6,977 nucleotides of DNA from Lentimicrobium sp. GTDB taxonomy: Bacteria; Bacteroidota; Bacteroidia; Bacteroidales; Lentimicrobiaceae. Under the pieces are notes generated by a model that was given only the letters and a program-made list of their open reading frames with translations, did not search any database and was not told the origin of the DNA. This document shows, in pieces, positions 1 to 4,586 of the stretch; positions within the stretch are counted from its first letter, which is position 1, and each line of letters starts with the position of its first letter. Location: assembly GCA_013336205.1 (NCBI GenBank), contig JAAXUD010000142.1, positions 1 through 6,977 of the forward strand, read 5' to 3'. The position numbers were made by a program, and so were the translations under genes.

Positions 1-341
1 GTCACATCGATTATTCACTGCTCTATATGAAGGACATGTATCATCGTGCCCTGAAAGCAGGAAACGGTAAAAAAGTAATCATCACTGAAACCGGCTGGCC
101 AAACCTTGGAACCTCTTTTGAAGATTCAGAACCTTCTTTTAGAAATGCCATACAGTATTTTATCAACGCCCTGAACTGGAGTAAGGAAGATGGTATAGAA
201 ATGTTCTGGTTTTCATCATTCGACGAAACCTGGAAATTGGGCGGAGAAGGCGATGTGGGAGCTTTTTGGGGACTCTGGGATAAAGAGGGGAAATTAAAAT
301 ACGCGAAGGAAGAGTATAAAGTAGTGAGTAGTGAGAGATGA
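1..341 (+). CDS. GH17 family glycoside hydrolase, C-terminal part (5' end outside window)
   Basis: The reading frame is open from the window edge (first full codon at base 3) to a TGA at 339-341, so this is the last ~113 residues of a larger gene. GH17 enzymes are clan GH-A hydrolases or transglycosylases acting mainly on beta-1,3-glucans. The visible part holds the strand-7 motif IITETGWP, whose Glu is the family's catalytic nucleophile. Further on come the C-terminal signatures SSFDETWK and EGDVGAFWGLWD. The acid/base GNE motif lies upstream of the window. The sequence aligns almost end to end with the C-terminal third of the GH17 at 3600-4490, both containing CHIDYSL, TETGWP and FDETWK, so the two are paralogues. 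It has a slightly longer tail (YAKEEYKVVSSER). Whether it has a signal peptide cannot be seen. The Met at 27 is internal, not the start. A terminator-like stem-loop follows 19 bases after the stop. Confidence 0.93.
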   Translation, partial: HIDYSLLYMKDMYHRALKAGNGKKVIITETGWPNLGTSFEDSEPSFRNAIQYFINALNWSKEDGIEMFWFSSFDETWKLGGEGDVGAFWGLWDKEGKLKYAKEEYKVVSSER

Positions 342-360
342 AAAGTGAGAAAAATAGAAC

Positions 361-393
361 AACCTGACAGGTTTTCTTCTAACCTGTTAGGTT
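361..393 (+). terminator. Stem-loop, terminator-like, after the first GH17
   Basis: AACCTGACAGGTT (361-373) pairs with AACCTGTTAGGTT (381-393) to form a 13-bp stem with a single G.U pair and a 7-base loop (TTCTTCT). Each arm is itself a near-palindrome. It lies 19 bases after the stop of the GH17, where a Rho-independent terminator is expected. The downstream tail is TAAAATA rather than a clean T run, while the other strand has ATTTT just outside the stem. It could therefore end transcription in either direction, or be only a dispersed intergenic repeat. The pairing is seen directly; the terminator role is inferred. Confidence 0.5.
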
Positions 394-427
394 TAAAATA
401 GAAAAACGCGAGTTGAAAAAGAAGAAC

Positions 428-511
428 AACCTGACAGGCTTTCTTTTGGTGACTGAGCTTTGGTTGGTGAGCTATTCGTCGAACCATTGTCGAAGGCCAA
501 CTTGTTAGGTT
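428..511 (+). repeat. Second, interrupted copy of the AACCTGACAGG / TTAGGTT stem-loop element
   Basis: AACCTGACAGGCT (428-440) and AACTTGTTAGGTT (499-511) correspond to the two arms of the stem-loop at 361-393 and can still pair with one mismatch and two G.U pairs. The flanks also match the first copy (ACAACCTGACAGG on the left, GTTAGGTTTAA on the right). Here the two arms are separated by 58 bases instead of 7, because a different palindromic repeat (448-496) sits between them. The element is thus a diverged duplicate carrying an insertion. No coding sequence is evident between 342 and 538. Confidence 0.6.
448..496. repeat. Nested GAGCT...GTCGAA palindromic repeat inside the second stem-loop copy
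   Basis: The outer frame is GGTGACTGAGCTT (448-460) and TTGTCGAAGG (487-496). Between them is a second unit of the same design, GGTTGGTGAGCT (462-473) followed by TTCGTCGAACC (475-485). Joining the outer halves would give the GAGCTTGTCGAAG core that I recall as a common dispersed intergenic repeat in many bacterial genomes. The inner unit has the same GAGCT/TCGAA core. This reads as one short repeat inserted into another of the same family. The arrangement is seen directly; the family identity is from memory and unverified. Confidence 0.45.
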
Positions 512-538
512 TAACGCTATAACCTGAAATATAGAAAA

Positions 539-1471
539 ATGAATGTATTTAATACATTGGGACTTGCCGCTGGAAAAGCAATCTGCTATTCAGGATACAG
601 GCATGGTCAAAGTCCTGAAACCGGAATATACCCTACTTATGAGCAAATTAAGGAAGATCTGCTGATACTTCAAAAGGAGTGGACTTACCTTCGTTTGTAT
701 GATTGCAGTTTACATGCTGAAATAGTCTTAAAAGTAATAGAAAAAGAGAAACTGAATTTTAAGGTGATGCTTGGAGCCTATATTGGTGCTGAGTTAAACA
801 ATTTTGGGTGTCCCTGGGGCACAATATTCTCCGAAGAAGAACTTAAGAGAAATTCGAAGGATAACCTGGCCGAGATCAAAAAACTGATCAGGCTTGCCAA
901 CCGTTATCCTGATATAATTTTTTCGCTTTCAGCCGGAAATGAAGCAACTGTTGACTGGACTGATCACTATGTGTCAGTAGAAAAAGTAATCAGCTATGTT
1001 CGGATGATAAAAAAAGGAGCCAGGCAGCCGGTAACCTTCTGCGAAAATTATGTCCCCTGGTACGACAAACTCAAATCTTTGGTTGATGAAGTTGATTTTA
1101 TTTCTATTCACTCCTATCCGGTTTGGGAATATAAGCACATTCGCGAAGCACTTGAATACACCAGGCAAAATTATTACAGTATTGCGGAAAGATATCCGGG
1201 AAAGCCTGTTGTAATTACAGAAGCCGGATGGGCTACCAATTCAAATGGCCGGGGCATAAATCCGGAAAATGTAAGTGAGGAATTTCAATCCATCTATTAC
1301 AATGATCTGGTAAAATGGAGCTCAAAAGACCGTATTCTCACTTTTATATTCGAAGCTTTTGATGAACCATGGAAAGGATCCCCGGAAGCCCTGGAGCCCG
1401 AAAAACACTGGGGGTTATTTACCGTTGACAGGAAGCCGAAAAAAGTAATGCAGCGTTTGTTTGATAAATGA
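539..1471 (+). CDS. GH17 family glycoside hydrolase (divergent, no signal peptide), probable beta-1,3-glucan-active enzyme
   Basis: This is a complete 310-residue protein covering just the GH17 (beta/alpha)8 catalytic domain. The first strand (AICYSGYRHGQSP) begins at residue 14, so there is no room for a signal peptide, and the protein is expected in the cytoplasm. The acid/base Glu is E135 in SAGNEATVDW at the end of strand 4. The nucleophile is E228 in VVITEAGWATNSNGRG at strand 7. The C-terminal part has FEAFDEPWKGS (271-281) and HWGLFTVD (290-297). It differs clearly from the other two GH17s here (TEAGW for TETGW, DEPWK for DETWK, no EGDVGA block), so it is a distinct subgroup rather than a recent copy. 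It may be an exo-acting hydrolase or a transglycosylase; GH17 contains both and sequence alone does not decide. The start ATG follows an A-rich stretch without a Shine-Dalgarno sequence, as is usual in Bacteroidota. A 530-base repeat-rich spacer separates it from the transporter. Confidence 0.92.
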   Translation: MNVFNTLGLAAGKAICYSGYRHGQSPETGIYPTYEQIKEDLLILQKEWTYLRLYDCSLHAEIVLKVIEKEKLNFKVMLGAYIGAELNNFGCPWGTIFSEEELKRNSKDNLAEIKKLIRLANRYPDIIFSLSAGNEATVDWTDHYVSVEKVISYVRMIKKGARQPVTFCENYVPWYDKLKSLVDEVDFISIHSYPVWEYKHIREALEYTRQNYYSIAERYPGKPVVITEAGWATNSNGRGINPENVSEEFQSIYYNDLVKWSSKDRILTFIFEAFDEPWKGSPEALEPEKHWGLFTVDRKPKKVMQRLFDK

Positions 1472-1580
1472 AATTAATATCACCCTTTCTACTTGCGGTC
1501 TGCATATTCAGGTATTGACAAATTAGCAACCAGAAGTCGGAAGGCAGAAGTCGGAGGTCGGAAGTCGGAGGTCGGATATC

Positions 1581-1608
1581 AGAAGTAAGAAGTAAGAAGT
1601 AAGAAGAA
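1581..1608. repeat. Perfect heptamer tandem array (AGAAGTA x3 + AGAAGAA)
   Basis: Three exact copies of AGAAGTA are followed by a one-base variant, AGAAGAA. The array directly follows a run of GAAGTCGGA/GGTCGGA units (1532-1575). The whole 1532-1608 segment is almost pure purine on the + strand. It is a slippage-prone tract that is expected to vary in length between strains. Confidence 0.9.
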
Positions 1609-1816
1609 ATCAGGAACAAGCAACCAGTAACCAGGAGCCAGAATGGCGAATGACGAATTTAGAATGACGAATGACGAATGACGAATTTAGAATGAAGATT
1701 GTATTTTTACTTTGAACTTTTTACTTTGAACTTTCTAATAACCAGTAACAAGCAACCAGCAACCAGAATGACGAATGACTAATTTAGAATGTAGAATCGA
1801 ATGTATTTTACTTTGA

Positions 1817-1845
1817 GCCCGCCTCCACTCCGTTACGTCGGGTAA
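1817..1845. repeat. Short GC-rich inverted-repeat insert breaking an ACTTTGAACTTT repeat
   Basis: Inside the otherwise AT-rich TTTTACTTTGA / ACTTTGAACTTT run lies a block of about 29 bases of very different composition. It is bounded by CCCG (1818-1821) and CGGG (1839-1842). Removing it would restore a continuous ACTTTGAACTTTGAAC-type repeat. It looks like a small inserted palindromic element. The inverted repeat is short, only 4 bp perfect, so a stable hairpin is not assured. Confidence 0.4.
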
Positions 1846-2001
1846 ACTTTGAACTTTAGAATTTGAGCTTTCTCTTGAATGAAGAATATAGAATGACGAT
1901 TGTATTTTTACTTTTTACTTTAGACTTTTTACTTTGGACTTTTTAATACCCAGCAACCAGCAATTAATTAATTATAACAACAATCATTAAAAACCAACTC
2001 T

Positions 2002-3447
2002 ATGGAACATCACAAAACAGCTTCGAAAGACGTTGTACCTATGTTACAAAAATTTGCTTTTGGGGCAGGAAATCTTACAAATCAGTTATTGCCGGCTGCA
2101 TTGGGCGTATTCATGTTTTTCCTGGTAGTGGGATTTGGCATGAGCCCTTATAAGGCTGGTATTTTAGCCGCAATTCCAAGGTTTTTGGATGCAATTCTCG
2201 ACCCTATTATGGGTTATATTTCCGACAATACCCGTTCAAGGTGGGGGCGTCGCAGACCTTATATTTTTGGTGGAGCCATTGTAGTTGGTATTTCATTTAT
2301 GTTGATGTGGCAGTTAAAAGTCCCGGTGCCGGGAAACAATTATGAGACATTTAATTTCATTTACTTTCTGTTGATGTCAATAGTATTCTATCTGGGCTAC
2401 ACTGTTTTTGCAGCGCCTCTGATTGGATTGGGATACGAAATGACCCCTGATTATAACGAACGTACCCGCCTTATGGCAATATCTCAGATTATGGGACAAA
2501 TCGCCTGGATGATAGCCCCATGGTTCTGGTTTTTGATTTCACGTCCTGAATTATTTCCGGATGCACCGACAGGGGTGAGGAATCTTTCAATTTGGGTAGG
2601 AGCTATTTGCCTGATAATGGGTGTTTTACCTGCCTTTTTTTGTAAGGAAATTGATCAGGCTCACCTGTCCGGCCAATCAAAATTGTCATTCAAGAGCCTT
2701 GTTTCTAATGTAAAAGATTTTTTCAGGGATATCAAACAAACCGTTAACAACAAACCCTTTCTTCGGCTTTGTGGCGCTACTTTTTTGGTATTCAACGGAT
2801 ATCAGATAGTTGCAGCCTATGCTTTCTACATCGTAATCTTCTATTTATTTGATGGCAATCAGGCTGCTGCAGGTCAATGGCCGGCATGGTTTGGTACTGT
2901 AAGTGCTTTGATGACTGCTTTTCTGGTTATTCCGATTATCACCTACATGTCTACCAAAATCGGGAAGAAGAATGCCTTTATAGTAGCTACATTAATCTCC
3001 ATTGTAGGTTATGTTCTCAAATGGTGGGGATTCTCTCCCGGAAATCCCTGGTTTATGTTCCTTCCATTACCGCTGATGACGTTTGGAATTGGTGGTTTAT
3101 TTACGCTTATGATGTCAATGACTGCAGACGTATGCGATTATGATGAGCTCAGGAACGGAATGCCACGAAAAGAAGCATTATTCGGAGCTGTTTACTGGTG
3201 GATGGTTAAGCTCGGAATGTCGGTTGCATTATTCTTAGGCGGGGTTATTCTGAGCGCAGTGGGCTTTGATGGGGATATTCAGGTACAAACACATCATACC
3301 ATTACGATGCTTCGTATTGCAGATATTACCGTTCCTTCCGTGGCTGGAATACTAGCTATTTGGGTAATGTGGAAATACGATATTACCGAAAAAAGAGCAC
3401 GGGAAATCCGCGACACATTGGTTGCGCGCAGGGGAGAGCTTAATTAA
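2002..3447 (+). CDS. GPH-family (MelB-like) sugar:cation symporter, major facilitator superfamily
   Basis: This 481-residue inner-membrane protein with about 12 predicted membrane segments has the usual length for the glycoside-pentoside-hexuronide:cation symporter family. The family hallmark DAILDPIMGYISDNTRSRWG begins at D63. D63 and D67 correspond to the paired Asp that bind the coupling cation in MelB. It runs into RRRPYIFGG (83-91) in the first cytoplasmic loop. A second signature, GYEMTPDYNERTRLM, lies at 144-158. A third lies at 374-405 (TADVCDYDELRNG, then RKEALFGAVYWW), typical of GPH members after TM10. There is no cleavable signal peptide; the N-terminus is short and cytoplasmic. 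Flanking GH17 genes suggest it imports beta-glucan-derived oligosaccharides or glucosides, but the substrate cannot be read from the sequence. The start ATG is preceded by an AT-rich leader without a Shine-Dalgarno sequence. It is followed by a 152-base spacer and then the third GH17. Confidence 0.93.
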   Translation: MEHHKTASKDVVPMLQKFAFGAGNLTNQLLPAALGVFMFFLVVGFGMSPYKAGILAAIPRFLDAILDPIMGYISDNTRSRWGRRRPYIFGGAIVVGISFMLMWQLKVPVPGNNYETFNFIYFLLMSIVFYLGYTVFAAPLIGLGYEMTPDYNERTRLMAISQIMGQIAWMIAPWFWFLISRPELFPDAPTGVRNLSIWVGAICLIMGVLPAFFCKEIDQAHLSGQSKLSFKSLVSNVKDFFRDIKQTVNNKPFLRLCGATFLVFNGYQIVAAYAFYIVIFYLFDGNQAAAGQWPAWFGTVSALMTAFLVIPIITYMSTKIGKKNAFIVATLISIVGYVLKWWGFSPGNPWFMFLPLPLMTFGIGGLFTLMMSMTADVCDYDELRNGMPRKEALFGAVYWWMVKLGMSVALFLGGVILSAVGFDGDIQVQTHHTITMLRIADITVPSVAGILAIWVMWKYDITEKRAREIRDTLVARRGELN

Positions 3448-3490
3448 AAGGAACAATCTCCTGTAAATTTTTATTAAGTTAATAGGTCAG

Positions 3491-3518
3491 GTTAAGGTTA
3501 AAACCGCACATCCTTAAC
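3491..3518 (+). terminator. Hairpin GTTAAGG/CCTTAAC after the symporter gene
   Basis: GTTAAGG (3491-3497) and CCTTAAC (3512-3518) form a perfect 7-bp stem with a 14-base loop, followed by TTTAAT. It lies 43 bases after the symporter stop and 81 bases before the next ATG. It could be a weak terminator or an attenuator between the two genes. The large loop and the lack of a T run make either role uncertain. Confidence 0.3.
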
Positions 3519-3522
3519 TTTA

Positions 3523-3534
3523 ATGAAATTTCAT
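3523..3534. promoter_or_regulatory. Perfect 12-base palindrome ATGAAATTTCAT, possible operator
   Basis: ATGAAATTTCAT is an exact palindrome; after one mismatched pair the flanking TT and AA extend the symmetry. It lies 65 bases upstream of the third GH17, directly after the GTTAAGG/CCTTAAC hairpin. Its position and symmetry fit a binding site for a dimeric regulator. No regulator gene is in the window, and a 12-base AT-rich palindrome can arise by chance. Confidence 0.25.
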
Positions 3535-3599
3535 GAAGGTTTCTTGTTTAGAATTAATTTATTAATAATCAGAGGCTAATAACTTAAAATATTACACAT

Positions 3600-4490
3600 A
3601 TGTCACTAAGAGAAGGAAAAATTATGGCCCTGGCAGGTGGAGTAGATTTTACCAATAAGTCAGGAGAAGAAGTACATGATTTGTTCAGAAAAGCATTGAA
3701 TACAGGGATGCACGGTCTTTGCTACAGCGCATACGAAGAAGGGCAGAAGCCCGGAGATGTGCTTACTGAAAATCAGATCAGAAGAAGAATGAAGATCATA
3801 CAGCCCTACACAAAGTGGGTACGGTCTTTTTCATGTATCGAAGGCAATGAACTGATTCCGAAAATTGCAAAGGAATTTGGTCTTAAGACCCTGGTTGGTG
3901 CCTGGTTAGGTAAGGAACCCGAAAAAAATGAGCAGGAAATATCGGCCCTCATAGAATTGGCAAAAGAGGGTTTTGTGGATATCGCTGCCGTTGGTAATGA
4001 GGTTCTGTATCGTGAAGAATTATCCGAAAATGAACTTTTAGACTATATTAACAGAGTAAAGGCAGCTATTCCGGGTATACCGGTTGGCTATGTTGATGCG
4101 TATTATGAATTCAGTGCCCGGCCAAAAATTACGGAAGCATGTGATGTGATCCTGGCAAATTGCTATCCCTTCTGGGAGTTCTGTCACATAGATTATTCAC
4201 TGATGTATATGAAACAAATGTTCTACCAGGCGCGTCAGGCAGCAGGAGGCCATAAACCTGTAATTATTACCGAAACCGGATGGCCAAGTCATGGAGAAGA
4301 TCACAAGGGAGCAATGCCTTCGATGGAAAATGCACTGAAGTATTTTCTCAATACTCAATTATGGTCGAAAGAAGAAAATATTGACATCTTTTACTTTACT
4401 TCATTCGACGAAACGTGGAAAGTTGGTGCTGAAGGTGATGTAGGTGCTTACTGGGGAATCTGGGATATTAATGAAAATCTCAAATTCTGA
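3600..4490 (+). CDS. GH17 family glycoside hydrolase (no signal peptide), paralogue of the first GH17
   Basis: This 296-residue protein consists of the GH17 (beta/alpha)8 domain only. The first strand is GMHGLCYSAYEEGQ (36-49). The acid/base is E134 in AAVGNEVLYREE, and the nucleophile is E225 in VIITETGWPSHGED. The C-terminal signatures are TSFDETWK (267-274) and EGDVGAYWGIWD (278-289). There is no hydrophobic leader, so it is expected in the cytoplasm, where it could cut or transglycosylate beta-1,3-gluco-oligosaccharides brought in by the symporter just upstream. It matches the partial GH17 at the window start closely over the shared part and the 539-1471 enzyme only distantly. It stops at NENLKF, about 11 residues before the end of its paralogue, without loss of any catalytic element. 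Start: Met-9 (base 3624) is an alternative, since it alone has a Shine-Dalgarno-like AGAAGGA 6 bases upstream. The first 8 residues are therefore uncertain. Confidence 0.93.
   Translation: MSLREGKIMALAGGVDFTNKSGEEVHDLFRKALNTGMHGLCYSAYEEGQKPGDVLTENQIRRRMKIIQPYTKWVRSFSCIEGNELIPKIAKEFGLKTLVGAWLGKEPEKNEQEISALIELAKEGFVDIAAVGNEVLYREELSENELLDYINRVKAAIPGIPVGYVDAYYEFSARPKITEACDVILANCYPFWEFCHIDYSLMYMKQMFYQARQAAGGHKPVIITETGWPSHGEDHKGAMPSMENALKYFLNTQLWSKEENIDIFYFTSFDETWKVGAEGDVGAYWGIWDINENLKF
3611..3617 (+). promoter_or_regulatory. Shine-Dalgarno-like AGAAGGA supporting an alternative start at 3624
   Basis: AGAAGGA ends 6 bases before the ATG at 3624 (MALAGGVDF), while the ATG at 3600 is preceded only by AT-rich sequence (TATTACACAT). 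Bacteroidota often start without a Shine-Dalgarno sequence, so this does not settle the start. It makes a shorter protein of 288 residues reasonable. Confidence 0.3.
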
Positions 4491-4586
4491 AATGAGTGGC
4501 TATGAACCCTTATCAAATTACTATTTATTATAAGTGACTGATTCAAATTGCTAAAAAGTGTCTATTAACCTTTAAATAATGACAAT

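Larger units (their letters stand above)
1472..2001. repeat. Gene-free spacer built of shuffled low-complexity repeats
   Basis: No plausible gene is seen on either strand. From about 1528 the DNA is a mosaic of four short motifs. These are purine-rich GAAGTCGGA/GGTCGGA/AGAAGTA (1532-1608), AACCAG/CAACCAG (1528-1533, 1620-1634, 1740-1766, 1951-1962), GAATGACGAAT with TTTAGAATG (1641-1694, 1766-1800, 1877-1900), and TTTTTACTTTGAACTTT (1704-1734, 1804-1816 continuing at 1846-1858, and 1904-1944). The order AACCAG, then GAATGACGAAT, then TTTTTACTTTGAAC recurs, giving roughly 130-base higher-order units that become degenerate toward the transporter. The last ~40 bases before the symporter ATG are a plain AT-rich leader containing AATTAATTAATTA. 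Such motifs are familiar to me from Bacteroidota spacers, but their function is unknown. Confidence 0.85.

Noticed and set aside
1..341. Pseudogene fragment of GH17
   Set aside because: The frame is open to the window edge with all expected motifs; it is cut by the window, not visibly broken.
41..487. 148-codon minus-strand open frame over the end of the first GH17 and the spacer
   Set aside because: It is the antisense of a clearly conserved GH17 C-terminus plus repeat DNA; its translation shows no recognisable domain.
1700..1945. Bacteroidota -7 promoter boxes (TAnnTTTG) in the TTACTTTG repeats
   Set aside because: The matches are one base off the consensus, recur many times as part of the low-complexity repeat, and have no convincing TTG box at the right distance. 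I found no confident promoter anywhere in the window.
1528..1966. CRISPR array
   Set aside because: The repeats are 7-30 bases, adjacent and degenerate, with no regular unique spacers and no cas genes nearby.
2877..3143. 88-codon + strand open frame inside the symporter
   Set aside because: It is an out-of-frame shadow of the GPH symporter, whose own frame carries all family motifs through this stretch.
4480..4500. Premature stop truncating the third GH17 relative to its paralogue
   Set aside because: Only a short non-catalytic tail is missing, the barrel is complete to the last strand, and the following sequence does not resemble the paralogue's tail.
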